In this document: piece by piece, positions 23,890-32,391 of the stretch
Layout: every line of letters begins with the position of its first letter
How positions within the stretch are numbered: position 1 is the stretch's first letter
Source: Synechococcus sp. HK05
GTDB taxonomy: Bacteria; Cyanobacteriota; Cyanobacteriia; PCC-6307; Cyanobiaceae
Direction: 5' to 3'
NCBI RefSeq assembly: GCF_019104765.1
Contig: NZ_JAHRXJ010000004.1
Span: 248,001-312,000 of the forward strand
DNA: 64,000 bases
Notes under the pieces: model-generated
What the model was told of the DNA's origin: nothing
Seen by the model: the letters and a program-made list of their open reading frames with translations, nothing else
Databases searched by the model: none
Program-made: the position numbers and the translations under genes

Positions 23890-25843
23890 GCCCCAGCACC
23901 ACGGTGGCGCTCTGGCAGAACGCGATCACATGGGGATCCGCGCTCCAGGCCGGGCCAGCGAGCAGACCCGACACCGGCAGCAGCGTGCCGGCTTCAGCCA
24001 TCCCGAGCGGCAAATGGCGCGCCACCAGCAGCGCCCAGATCAAGGGCAAGAGCCCGTAGAGGGTGCGGATCAGCCGAGCCGGAGAGAACCAGATCCGGGC
24101 CGCAAGAAACAGCGCCGAAGGCAGTGCCAGCGCAAGGGTTGCCGCTGCCAAGCGCGGCAGCCAGGGCCCCTCATGCAGGCTGACCGGCGCTAGCGCACTC
24201 CAGCCCAGGAAGCGCTGCCAGTGGTGGAGGCACACATCGCCGGCCAGCACCAGCACCAAAGCCGGCTCGCCGGGCGGCAGGCTCATCTCCCGCTGAATAT
24301 CGGCCGCAGGAGGTCGCAAGGCAAGCTGCACCGAGCGATGCGGACAGGCCTGAGCGCAGGTGAGGCAGAGCACGCAGTTGCGGTTGTCGGCCAGGTGGGC
24401 CGGGTGGGTGCCCAAAGGGCAACCTGCGGTGGCCAGGCCTTCACCATCGGCAGGGCCACCCTTGAAACAGGCGTAGGTGCTGCAGCTGCCGCTGCAGGTG
24501 CCCACCTGGGCCCGCAGTTCGGTGATGGCGAGCTTGGCGAACAGCCCGTTCATGCCGCCCACCGGGCAGAGATAACGGCACCAGAAGCGCTTCTCGAAGC
24601 GCAGCGAACCGATCACGGCGCCGGCGGTGATCAGCAGCAACAGACAACTGCTCAACCAGGCGGTGTTCTGCAGGTTGCAGAGCTCCTCCCACAGCAGGAT
24701 CAGCGCAAAGCCGCCCGCCAGCAGCGGTGAGGCCCAGCGATCGCTGTCGCCCCGCGGCCAGCGCTGCGGCTGAAAGCCCAGGCGCCGAGCCAGCCGCTGG
24801 CTGATCTCCCCCCACACCATGAAGGGGCAGAAGGAGCACCAGAGGCGCCCCACCAGCGGGAACCCCAGCAGGATCAGCGGCCACCACCAGGCCCAGAACA
24901 GATTGAGGGCACCGTTGTGCTGGCGGTCCTGGGGCCCAAGCCACAGCCACAGATTCACCAGCACAAACAGCCAGCTCACCAGGCCGAACAGCAACCCGTT
25001 CCAGAGCCATGGCGCCCGCATCCACTCCCTGAGCTGAGGCTTCCAGCGCCAGATGTCGAAGCGCAGGCGCTGCTGGCGCGGAGCGGTCCAGAACACGTCG
25101 TCGGGCAGCACGGCAGGCCAGTCCTGCCCCTGGCGGCGCACCTGCTGCAGGGCGCGATAGATCAGCACCTCCAGCTCCCGCAGGTTGTTGGGGAAGTCGT
25201 AGCTCTGCAGGCGCTTCACCACCGCCTCCGGCACCTCCGGTGGCACCGGCCAACCGAGCTTGCGGCTGCGTTGGCGCACGCCATAGCGGAGCCATTCGCC
25301 GAGGTCCTGGCGGCGCACCCGCAGCGGCGGCACCCGGATCAACGTGCAACAGCGATCCAGGGCCGGCAGGCTGCTCTCCGCCGTGAAAAACAGGCGGCCC
25401 GCAAACGTGTGGGTGAGGCCGCCCGCACACCACTGGCCGCTGCGCGCCAGCTCCAACAGCTGTTCCTGCAGCGGAGCAGGCACTTGATCGATCTTGTCGA
25501 TCAGCAGTGAGCCCTCTCCCACCAGATCGAGCAAGGGCGGTTCCGCGCCATCGGATCCCGTGCCAAACACCTCGCTGCCGTCGGCCTTCAACAGCGCTCC
25601 ATCGAGCCGCAGCATCAACTGCTGCCGTTGCGCCGAGCCGTAGTGGATCAGCGCGGCGAGGTTGTCTTTCTCAAGGCCCGGTTCACCGCTGATCAGCACC
25701 GGCCGGCGCTGCGGATCCTGGGCCGCAAGCCGCACGGCATCGCGCAGGCTGCGGGCATAACGGCTACTGCCCACCACACCGCGGCGTGGCTGGGGAACCA
25801 GCAGCGGAGCCAGGCGCAACAGCTCGGCGTTGGGCGAGGGCAC
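23762..25843 (-). CDS. NtrC-type AAA domain fused to membrane polyferredoxin, 693 aa
   Basis: Residues 20-235 resemble the sigma-54 activator AAA domain, but the motifs are decayed: Walker A is GEPGLEKD (53-60), Walker B GSLLIDKID (111-119) has Lys for the catalytic Glu, and no GAFTGA loop is present; the sensor-2 arginine in FPNNLREL remains. Residues 280-450 have several membrane helices with NapH/CcoG-like cysteines (C336/C339, C422/C426), then C450/C454/C459/C475 and a ferredoxin motif C490-x2-C-x2-C-x3-C-P. Further membrane helices follow. It starts at GTG. It cannot act as a normal sigma-54 activator; a membrane electron-transfer or redox-sensing role is inferred. Related fusions exist in other cyanobacteria. 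Confidence 0.85.
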   Translation of the reverse strand: MPSPNAELLRLAPLLVPQPRRGVVGSSRYARSLRDAVRLAAQDPQRRPVLISGEPGLEKDNLAALIHYGSAQRQQLMLRLDGALLKADGSEVFGTGSDGAEPPLLDLVGEGSLLIDKIDQVPAPLQEQLLELARSGQWCAGGLTHTFAGRLFFTAESSLPALDRCCTLIRVPPLRVRRQDLGEWLRYGVRQRSRKLGWPVPPEVPEAVVKRLQSYDFPNNLRELEVLIYRALQQVRRQGQDWPAVLPDDVFWTAPRQQRLRFDIWRWKPQLREWMRAPWLWNGLLFGLVSWLFVLVNLWLWLGPQDRQHNGALNLFWAWWWPLILLGFPLVGRLWCSFCPFMVWGEISQRLARRLGFQPQRWPRGDSDRWASPLLAGGFALILLWEELCNLQNTAWLSSCLLLLITAGAVIGSLRFEKRFWCRYLCPVGGMNGLFAKLAITELRAQVGTCSGSCSTYACFKGGPADGEGLATAGCPLGTHPAHLADNRNCVLCLTCAQACPHRSVQLALRPPAADIQREMSLPPGEPALVLVLAGDVCLHHWQRFLGWSALAPVSLHEGPWLPRLAAATLALALPSALFLAARIWFSPARLIRTLYGLLPLIWALLVARHLPLGMAEAGTLLPVSGLLAGPAWSADPHVIAFCQSATVVLGLSWAVVLLRRQLARSRQAWLGASALALLLAAAGRWLVALPLA

Positions 25844-25949
25844 GGGCGATCAAGCCATCAACACCACTGTGATGCCATGAGCAAGCCACGCCCACAGCCG
25901 CCCCCACGCAGCCCGATACTGAGCAGCCCGCTTCCCCACGCTCGCTCCA

Positions 25950-26528
25950 ATGGCCCTCACCCTCTACGGCGGCGCCCGCAGCCGGGCCTCCATGCCCCGC
26001 TGGTACATGGAGGAGAAGGGCATCCCTTACACCTGGCAGCTGCTCGACATGGAAGCTGGCGAGCACCGGCAGGACGCGTTCAAGGCGATCAACCCCTTCG
26101 GCAAGGTGCCGGCCTTGGTGGATGAGGATCCGGCTTTGCCGGGCAGCCGCCTGCAACTGTTTGAAAGCGGCGCCATCCTTCTGTATCTGGCAGAGCGCTA
26201 CGGCGGCGAATGTCAAACGGCGGCCGAGCGGGGGCTAGCGCAGCAGTGGGTGCTGTTCGCCAACGCCACCCTGGCCACGGCGCTGTTTGTGCCCTCCAAC
26301 CGCGAGCGCGAATTCCCGCGGCTGATGGAGGTGCTCGATCGCAAGCTCGGCGAGGGGCCGCTGATGGGCACCGCCTGGAGCGTGGCCGACTGCGCCGTGA
26401 ACGCCTACCTCGCCTACCTGCCGATCTTCTTCCCCCAGATCGACCTGAGCCCCTTCCCTCAGGTGCAGGCCACGATCGCGGCCACCCAGCAGCGGCCCGC
26501 GTATCAGTTGGTGATGGGCCAGCGGTGA
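25950..26528 (+). CDS. Glutathione S-transferase, 192 aa
   Basis: The N-terminal thioredoxin-like domain has LTLYGGARSRASMPRWYMEE, in which Ser/Arg near residue 10-13 would contact glutathione, the cis-proline region KVPALVDED and the ESGAILLYLAERYGG signature. The C-terminal helical domain includes GPLMGTAWSVADCAVNAYLA, the N-capping motif. Length is slightly short. It is translationally coupled (GTGA) to the following phosphoesterase. Divergent from the polyferredoxin gene across 106 bases, which should contain both promoters. Confidence 0.9.
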   Translation: MALTLYGGARSRASMPRWYMEEKGIPYTWQLLDMEAGEHRQDAFKAINPFGKVPALVDEDPALPGSRLQLFESGAILLYLAERYGGECQTAAERGLAQQWVLFANATLATALFVPSNREREFPRLMEVLDRKLGEGPLMGTAWSVADCAVNAYLAYLPIFFPQIDLSPFPQVQATIAATQQRPAYQLVMGQR

Positions 26529-27184
26529 TCAAAGCCGCGCCCGCCAGCGGCCACGCCGCCCTCACCTGGCAGGGCACCAGCCTGGAGCTGTTGCCGCAGC
26601 GGGCGTTATGGCAAGCCGCCACCGGTCTGCTGCTGGTGGCGGATCTGCATCTGGGCAAAGCCGAGAGCTTTCAGGCCAGCGGCATCCCCCTACCGAGCGA
26701 TGGAGACCTCAGCACGCTCAACCAGCTGCTCGATCTGGCCGCGCAGCTGCAGCCTCAGCGGATCGTGGTGCTGGGGGATCTGATCCACAGCCGGCTGGGC
26801 CTCACAGCGGAGTTACGCGAGAAGATCAAGGCACTGCCCGAGTTGCTTGGATGCCAGCTCGAGCTGATCGGCGGCAACCACGATCAGGGCAGCTGGCTGG
26901 AAGGGCTCAGCGCAGGGCCCCCGCGGCGCTGCGGTGAACTCTGGTTGAGCCACGAACCCTGCACAGGGCCAGAGCCCGGGCTGCTGAATGTGGCCGGCCA
27001 CGTGCATCCGGTGGCCGTGCTCGGCCAAGGGGGTGATCGCCTGCGCTTGCCCTGTTTCGCGCTGGAACGCCAGCAGCGCCAGCTGCTGTTGCCCGCCTTC
27101 GGAACCCTCACCGGTGGCTATGCCGTGTCGCCGGCGTATCAGCGCTGGGTGATTGCCGATGCCCAGGTGCTAGCGGTGCCCTGA
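26525..27184 (+). CDS. PdeM-like metallophosphoesterase, 219 aa
   Basis: Calcineurin-like phosphoesterase of the ligase-associated PdeM type. Metal motifs are LLVADLHLGKAESFQ (D-x-H), VVLGDLIHSR (G-D), LIGGNHDQGS (G-N-H-D) and VAGHVHPV (G-H-x-H). In other bacteria PdeM sits with an ATP-dependent DNA ligase and helicase; here it follows a glutathione transferase, so the DNA-repair link is not supported by context. GTG start overlaps the upstream stop. Confidence 0.85.
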   Translation: MIKAAPASGHAALTWQGTSLELLPQRALWQAATGLLLVADLHLGKAESFQASGIPLPSDGDLSTLNQLLDLAAQLQPQRIVVLGDLIHSRLGLTAELREKIKALPELLGCQLELIGGNHDQGSWLEGLSAGPPRRCGELWLSHEPCTGPEPGLLNVAGHVHPVAVLGQGGDRLRLPCFALERQQRQLLLPAFGTLTGGYAVSPAYQRWVIADAQVLAVP

Positions 27185-27320
27185 GGCCTGATCCGGCAAC
27201 GGCCCGTAGATTTGCAGCAACGGGCCTGCGCACCTGGACACTGCTTCCCCGCCACCTCCCGCCGCCCGTCGCAAGGACCCGCGGCCGCAGTGGCAGCGCA
27301 AGCGCTGGCTCACGATCGGC

Positions 27321-28670
27321 GTGCCGCTGGCCGGCCTGGCGTTTCTGGTGGCGATCGCGCCGCCCCTGCCAGAACCCCAGGACAACTCCGAGATCAGCGT
27401 GCCCGCCGCCAGCGGCGAGGCGTTTCGCTATCTCCCCAACGACGAGGTTTACGCCCTCGATTTCGATCCCCGCCAGGTGCAACTCGACCTGCTCGAGGGC
27501 TGGGACCGCGAGCAGGACGCCTTTGAAGACAGCGCTGCTCTGGCCTACGTGTCGGGCCCGATGTATGAGCGGCACGTCAACGACAACGGCCAGGAGATCA
27601 CCGTTCCGCTGGGCGACATCAAGCTCGGTGCACGCGTGTGGCGGGGCCGCAACCGCACCGCTGCCCGCCAGCGCGCCTTCATCGGCATCCGCCGCGATGG
27701 CCAGGTCGACTTCGGCTACGGCGAGCTCACCCCGGAGCGTGCCGCCGTTTACGACAGCTTCATCGGCGGGCTGCACAGCATCTACAACGACCTCGAACCA
27801 CCACCCTCCAGCTATCGCGGTGCTTACAGCATCTCGATGGGCCAACAGATCCGTTACTACCTGCCCCGCATCCGCATGGTGATGGGGCTGCGGCGTGATG
27901 GGCGCCTGGAGGTGTTGATGAGCCGCGACGGCCTCACGCTGGAGCAAACCAAGGCCCTGGCCCGTCGGCGCGGCCTGCAGGCCGCTTACCTGCCCGACCA
28001 TGCCTCCAAAAGCCGGTTGATTATCCCCGGCGTGAAGGGCTTCACCGAGGACGACGCCAACTGGATCAGCGGCGGTGCCACCAGCTTTGTGCACGTGCCC
28101 TACATGCTGCGCATCAGCCAGCGCGCCACGCCCCTGCAGGGCAACCTGATGGAGGCAATCGCGAGCCGAAGCCGCAAACGGAGCTGCGGGAATCCGCTGG
28201 AGTGCGGCCAATCGCTGGGAACGCAGATCCTGGATCGCGCCCTGGCCGGATTCAACCGTGTGATGGAACAGGGCGTGGAGCCCCTGGCCCGCTTGATCTG
28301 GGAGCCCAAAGGCCAGCGCTCACCCAAGCGCGACGGCCTGCAATCGCCGCTGCGTGAACCGCCGATCACCGCCGATCCGATGGCGCTGCGGCTCCAGGAG
28401 AACAATCCCGAAACTCTTAGCGCCGATGAGGGCGCACCTCTGGCACCCGATCTGCCGCCGCCGCTGCTGCTGCAAGACGGGCAGGAGCTTCCCGCCGATC
28501 CCGACGCCACCACAGCTGATCCAGCGCTGGTGCCCGCCCAGCCCCAGGCCGATGCGCTCAACCCTGGGGTGAATCAACCGCCTGGGACGATGCCGCAGGG
28601 GGCTCCGCCGCCCCCACCCTTGCTTCCACCGCTGATGCCGCCGCCAGCGGCGCCACCACCGCTGCCCTAG
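27321..28670 (+). CDS. Conserved cyanobacterial membrane-anchored protein, proline-rich end, 449+ aa
   Basis: The N-terminal hydrophobic stretch (PLAGLAFLVAIAPPLPEP) preceded in frame by RKRWLTIGV suggests an uncleaved anchor or signal. A central domain contains YLPNDEVYALDFDPRQVQ, YGELTPERAAVYDSFIGGLH and LIIPGVKGFTEDDANWISGG; the last 90 residues are Pro/Ala-rich. The frame is open from 27210 yet has no ATG, GTG or TTG before GTG 27321, although the basic residues before it look coding; CTG 27234 could be the real start. Function unknown. Its TAG and the stop of the convergent CBS gene share one CTAG. Confidence 0.7.
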   Translation: MPLAGLAFLVAIAPPLPEPQDNSEISVPAASGEAFRYLPNDEVYALDFDPRQVQLDLLEGWDREQDAFEDSAALAYVSGPMYERHVNDNGQEITVPLGDIKLGARVWRGRNRTAARQRAFIGIRRDGQVDFGYGELTPERAAVYDSFIGGLHSIYNDLEPPPSSYRGAYSISMGQQIRYYLPRIRMVMGLRRDGRLEVLMSRDGLTLEQTKALARRRGLQAAYLPDHASKSRLIIPGVKGFTEDDANWISGGATSFVHVPYMLRISQRATPLQGNLMEAIASRSRKRSCGNPLECGQSLGTQILDRALAGFNRVMEQGVEPLARLIWEPKGQRSPKRDGLQSPLREPPITADPMALRLQENNPETLSADEGAPLAPDLPPPLLLQDGQELPADPDATTADPALVPAQPQADALNPGVNQPPGTMPQGAPPPPPLLPPLMPPPAAPPPLP

Positions 28671-29131
28671 GCGCCGGCGAGGGCGCGCACCACATCCCCG
28701 CGGGTGAGCACACCGACGGGCTTGTTGGCTGCATCGAGCACGAACAGGCGCTGGGTGCTGCGGTCGTGAAGCTGACGGGCCGCTGCCGGCAGTTGGGTAT
28801 CGGGGCTGCAGTGATGCGGGTGCTTGCTCATCAGTTCACCCACGGTGCTGCCGAGCACCTGATGCACCTCCTTATCCCAGTTGAGAGGGTTGCGCAGATA
28901 GATCACCGAATCGAGCAGCAGCACGTACGGGCCGGCATCGAAGCCGCTCTCGCGCACCATCAGGTCCTGCTCGGTGAGCTCACCCACCAGGGCGCCGCTC
29001 TCATCCACCACGGGCAGGCCACTGATGTGGTGCTCGCTCATCAGCTTCACCGCCTCCTGCAGCGGTGTGGTGGTGGAGACACTGCGCACCGGCGTGGTCA
29101 TCACTTCGGACACGCGGCGTTCAACGACCAT
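28667..29131 (-). CDS. Two-CBS-domain protein, 154 aa
   Basis: Two CBS repeats form one adenine-nucleotide-binding Bateman module: first VSEVMTTPVRSVSTTTPLQEAV, HHISGLPVVDESGALVGELTEQDLM; second TVGELMSKHPHHCSPDTQLPAAARQ, RLFVLDAANKPVGVLTRGDVVRAL. No attached enzyme domain, so it probably regulates a partner in response to ATP/AMP or SAM. The ATG at 29131 directly precedes the first repeat. Divergent from pgsA by 34 bases. Confidence 0.9.
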   Translation of the reverse strand: MVVERRVSEVMTTPVRSVSTTTPLQEAVKLMSEHHISGLPVVDESGALVGELTEQDLMVRESGFDAGPYVLLLDSVIYLRNPLNWDKEVHQVLGSTVGELMSKHPHHCSPDTQLPAAARQLHDRSTQRLFVLDAANKPVGVLTRGDVVRALAGA

Positions 29132-29165
29132 GGCAGGCTCGGGACTGGCGCCATTGTGACCCGCC

Positions 29166-29696
29166 ATGAACGCAGTCCAGTGCCGCCGCCTGGCGGATGG
29201 CCTCACCGTGGGCCGCGCCGCAATCGGCCTACCCTTGATTGCTGCCCTGAGCATTGGCCAGTCAGCCCTGGCCTGGTGGCTGTTGCTGCTGGGCGGCCTC
29301 AGCGATGCCGCCGACGGCTGGCTGGCCCGGCGAGCCGGCGGCGGTTCGGTGTGGGGGGCCCGCCTGGATCCCCTCACCGACAAGATCCTGATCCTGGCGC
29401 CGCTGCTCTGGCTGGGCGCTAGCGGCAGCCTGCCCCTGTGGGCGATCTGGCTGCTGTTGGCCCGTGAGCTGCTGATCTCCGGCTGGCGTGCCGGCCAGGG
29501 CAGCGGCGGCCCCGCCTCCTGGAGCGGCAAGGCCAAAACGATCCTGCAATTCGCGTCTCTGTTGTTGCTGCTCTGGCCCCAGGGCTGGGGGCCCGCCACA
29601 ACGATCGAAGCGCTCCACAGCCTTGGCTTCTGGCTGTTCTGGCCCTCGCTGCTGCTGGCCCTCAGCTCCGCCTGGGGCTATGTGCGCAAGGCCTGA
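29166..29696 (+). CDS. pgsA: CDP-diacylglycerol–glycerol-3-phosphate 3-phosphatidyltransferase, 176 aa
   Basis: Makes phosphatidylglycerophosphate, the precursor of phosphatidylglycerol, the only phospholipid of thylakoids. The CDP-alcohol phosphotransferase motif D-x2-D-G-x2-A-R…G-x3-D-x3-D is complete in LSDAADGWLARRAGG followed by WGARLDPLTDK. Multiple membrane helices surround it. Length is typical. RBS is not obvious; the ATG at 29166 lies just before the conserved N-terminal helix. Confidence 0.85.
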   Translation: MNAVQCRRLADGLTVGRAAIGLPLIAALSIGQSALAWWLLLLGGLSDAADGWLARRAGGGSVWGARLDPLTDKILILAPLLWLGASGSLPLWAIWLLLARELLISGWRAGQGSGGPASWSGKAKTILQFASLLLLLWPQGWGPATTIEALHSLGFWLFWPSLLLALSSAWGYVRKA

Positions 29697-29702
29697 ACAA
29701 CC

Positions 29703-30647
29703 TCAGCCAATCAGGGCCTCATCGCCGCTGAAATCAGGACTGGTGGGCATCCGCTTGGCGTAGTCGTTGGTGTAGCTGTCGGCCATCGCCGCCTCCACGC
29801 TGTAGGCCGGGGTCCAGGCGAGCTCGCGCTGCACGCGGGTCACATCGGTGAGGAAATGGGCCATCCGCAGCGGGAAGGCTTTGCGCGCTTTTTTGTCGAG
29901 CCCAGCGGGATCAAAGCTGCGGATCTCCACCGACGCCGGATCCTTGCCGCAGGCGCGGGCCGCAGCGGCCACCAGGCCGCGGAAGGTGATGCCCTGCACG
30001 CTGCTGCAGTTGTAAATGCGGTTGGCGGCGGCATCCACACCGAGGCTCAGGGCCATCGCCGCAGCCAGATCGTTCACGTGGCCCAGCTGCGTGATCGTGC
30101 TGCCGTCGCCAGGCAGCGGCACCGGCCGGCCGTGCACGATCCGATCAAAGAACCAGCTCTCCACCGGGTTGTAGTTGCCGGCACCCACGATGTAGGTGGG
30201 GCGGAAGCTGGTGAAGGGGATCTTCTCGGCCGTGAGCCAGGCCTCGGTGTCGAGCTTGCCGCTGTGGCGGCTCTGGGGATCGGTGGGGGAGTCTTCAGTG
30301 AGGGGCCAGAGCTCGCTGTCGGCGTACACGCCGGCGGAGCTCACGTAGAGGAAGCGGTGGCTGGGAGCACCGGTGCACTCGATCACGGCGCGGCTGTCGT
30401 CGAGGGTGCGGCCGGAGCTGTCGACGATCACATCGAAGCTGCGGCCCTGCAGGGCCGCTAGGCCTTCAGCGGTGCTGCGGTCGCCGCAGAGGTGCTCCAC
30501 ACCCGCGGGCACAGGGTTCTTACCGCGGGTGAAGAGAGTGAGTTCGTGGCCCTCGGAGAGCAGCTGCGCCACCAGGGGCTTGCCCACAAAGCGGGTGCCG
30601 CCCATCACGAGGATCTTCACGCCGGAGCTGATCAAACAGGCGGCCAT
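29703..30647 (-). CDS. CSP41-like NAD-dependent epimerase/RNA-binding protein, 314 aa
   Basis: Extended-SDR fold with VKILVMGGTRFVGKPL as the nucleotide site (GGTRFVG) and FLYVSSAGVYAD. The sequence follows the plastid CSP41/cyanobacterial homologue family, which binds RNA stem-loops and has endoribonuclease activity in chloroplasts; the catalytic Y-x3-K of true epimerases is altered, Y being followed by SELW. PTYIVGAGNYNPVESWFFDRI and GHVNDLAAAMAL are family segments. GTG 30620 (VKILVMGG) may be the real start; ATG 30647 is the longer choice. Confidence 0.8.
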   Translation of the reverse strand: MAACLISSGVKILVMGGTRFVGKPLVAQLLSEGHELTLFTRGKNPVPAGVEHLCGDRSTAEGLAALQGRSFDVIVDSSGRTLDDSRAVIECTGAPSHRFLYVSSAGVYADSELWPLTEDSPTDPQSRHSGKLDTEAWLTAEKIPFTSFRPTYIVGAGNYNPVESWFFDRIVHGRPVPLPGDGSTITQLGHVNDLAAAMALSLGVDAAANRIYNCSSVQGITFRGLVAAAARACGKDPASVEIRSFDPAGLDKKARKAFPLRMAHFLTDVTRVQRELAWTPAYSVEAAMADSYTNDYAKRMPTSPDFSGDEALIG

Positions 30648-30693
30648 TCAAAGCCTTGCCGCCCCACACTGGGGGGAACAGGCAGATGGCCGG

Positions 30694-31383
30694 ATGGGAC
30701 GGTTCCAAGAGGTGCTGCGCTCGCTCAACAACCTCAAGTTGCTGGCGGCGATCGGGCGCAGCGGCGGTGACCTGAGCAACGTGGCCGACCTGGTGGACAG
30801 CTTCATCGACAGCCCCCAGATGGCCGACTGCATCCGCCGTTTCCGAGCGCTGCCCGGCGGAGCCGAGCTAATGGACAGCCGCTATCCCCCGCTGCAGCCC
30901 GACATCGAACGCCTGCGCCAGCTGCCCGCCGGCAGCCTCGGGGAGCGCTACGCCCGCCTGATCACCAAACTCGGCTACGACCCGGAGTTCTTCCGCCCGC
31001 GGCCCACCGACACCGAGGCCCAGTGGCTCACGCAACGCATCGCCACCACCCACGACATCCATCACGTGGTGTGCGGCTTCGGTACCGAACCTCAGGGGGA
31101 AGGCGGTGTACTGGCGGTGACCGCCGCCCAGATCGGCTTCCCGGCCTATGTGCTGCTCACCAGCGCCAGCCAGCTGGCCAGCTTCCGCTTCCAGATCGAG
31201 CGCTTTGAAGCGATCAGCCGCGCCATCAGCCACGGCCATGCGATGGCGCGGCAGGCCAGCTGCCTGGCGGCCGCCCGCTGGGAGGAGGGCTGGGAACAAC
31301 CGGTGAGCCAATGGCGCCTGGAGCTGGGCATCAGCGATCCCGCCGACGCGGAGAGTTACGGCCTGGCCGCCCAGCTGCCATGA
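30694..31383 (+). CDS. Coq4-family protein, 229 aa
   Basis: Coq4 proteins take part in ubiquinone synthesis in respiring organisms; cyanobacterial members, which lack ubiquinone, may act in plastoquinone or another quinone pathway (inference). The metal-site sequence HDIHHVVCGFGTEPQGEGGV matches Coq4 HDxxH-x11-E. LGERYARLITKLGYDPEFF precedes it. ATG 30694 begins near the family N-terminus; the open frame further upstream is antisense to the CSP41-like gene. Stop overlaps the next start (ATGA). Confidence 0.85.
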   Translation: MGRFQEVLRSLNNLKLLAAIGRSGGDLSNVADLVDSFIDSPQMADCIRRFRALPGGAELMDSRYPPLQPDIERLRQLPAGSLGERYARLITKLGYDPEFFRPRPTDTEAQWLTQRIATTHDIHHVVCGFGTEPQGEGGVLAVTAAQIGFPAYVLLTSASQLASFRFQIERFEAISRAISHGHAMARQASCLAAARWEEGWEQPVSQWRLELGISDPADAESYGLAAQLP

Positions 31384-31601
31384 AGCTGCCTCAGCGCTGG
31401 ACGGCCCAGCCCGCAAGCCTCGGCCTCAGCCAGGGCTACCGCCACTTCCAGCTGCTGGGAGAGCAAGGCAAAGGAGCCGAGCGGGCTGCTCGCCTGGAAG
31501 CCGTGCTCGATCGCCAGTGCCGGCTGCTGGTGCCCCTGCGCCAGCTGAAGGATCGGGGCCTCTGGCAGCCTGGCTGGCAATCGTTGCGCCGGCCGGCCGC
31601 C
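31380..31601 (+). other. TIGR02450/DUF2389-like N-terminal segment of the hisA frame
   Basis: Seventy-four codons beginning MKLPQRWTAQPASLGLSQGY. The block W-T-A…G-x-R-H-F-x-L-L-G…L-x-A-V-L-D…V-P-L-R-Q-L-K-D-R…W-Q-P-G-W matches the stand-alone tryptophan-containing TIGR02450 proteins of cyanobacteria. Function of the family is unknown. Loss of its stop codon joins it to HisA. Confidence 0.75.
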
Positions 31602-32375
31602 ATGCAGATCATCCCCGCCATCGACCTGCTCGACGGCCACTGCGTGCGGCTGCACCAGGGCGACTACGACCAGGTGACCCGCTTCAACGACGACCCGGTG
31701 GCCCAGGCGCTCGACTGGCAGCGCCAGGGTGCCAAGCGGCTCCACCTGGTGGACCTCGATGGCGCAAAAACCGGCCAGCCGATCAACGATCAGGCCGTCA
31801 AGGCCATCACCGCAGCCCTCTCCATCCCCGTGCAGCTGGGCGGCGGCGTGCGCAGCGCCGAGCGCGCTGAAGAGCTGCTGGCCTGCGGCCTCGATCGCGT
31901 GATCCTCGGCACCGTGGCGATCGAGAAGCCCGAGCTGGTGAAGGAGCTGGCCGCGCGCCATCCCGGCAAGGTGGTGGTGGGCATTGATGCCAAAGACGGC
32001 CTGGTGGCCACCCGCGGCTGGATCGAAACCAGCACCGTGAAGGCCACCGATCTGGCCAAGAGCTTCGAAGGCTGCGGCGTCGCCGCGATCATCAGCACCG
32101 ATATCGCCACCGACGGCACCCTGGCGGGCCCGAACCTCGAGGCGCTGCGCGCCATGGCCGAGGCCAGCAGCATCCCGGTGATCGCCTCGGGCGGTATCGG
32201 CACCCTCGAAGACATCCTCTCGCTGCTCTCGATCGCACCACTTGGGGTGGAAGGCGTGATCGTGGGCCGCGCCCTCTACGACGGCACCGTGGATCTGGCG
32301 GAGGCGTTGCAAGCGATTGGTCCGGAACGCTTACAAGACGCACTCACTTCGCCTACGGGTTCTATAACGGTGTAA
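31380..32375 (+). CDS. hisA: TIGR02450 domain in frame with HisA, 331 aa
   Basis: HisA isomerises ProFAR to PRFAR in histidine synthesis. The canonical start MQIIPAIDLLDGHCVRLHQG is at 31602, and DLDGAK, GGGVRS, VVGIDAKDG and ISTDIATDGTLAGPN show a normal (beta-alpha)8 barrel with both catalytic aspartates. The frame has no stop between ATG 31380 (overlapping coq4, ATGA) and 31602. That 74-residue extension is itself a conserved TIGR02450 tryptophan-containing domain (RHFQLLGEQGKGAERAAR, PLRQLKDRGLWQPGWQ), normally a separate gene in this position. Either a fusion protein is made or HisA starts internally; no ribosome binding site precedes ATG 31602. Confidence 0.85.
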   Translation: MKLPQRWTAQPASLGLSQGYRHFQLLGEQGKGAERAARLEAVLDRQCRLLVPLRQLKDRGLWQPGWQSLRRPAAMQIIPAIDLLDGHCVRLHQGDYDQVTRFNDDPVAQALDWQRQGAKRLHLVDLDGAKTGQPINDQAVKAITAALSIPVQLGGGVRSAERAEELLACGLDRVILGTVAIEKPELVKELAARHPGKVVVGIDAKDGLVATRGWIETSTVKATDLAKSFEGCGVAAIISTDIATDGTLAGPNLEALRAMAEASSIPVIASGGIGTLEDILSLLSIAPLGVEGVIVGRALYDGTVDLAEALQAIGPERLQDALTSPTGSITV

Positions 32376-32391
32376 GCCACACACGCCTGTT

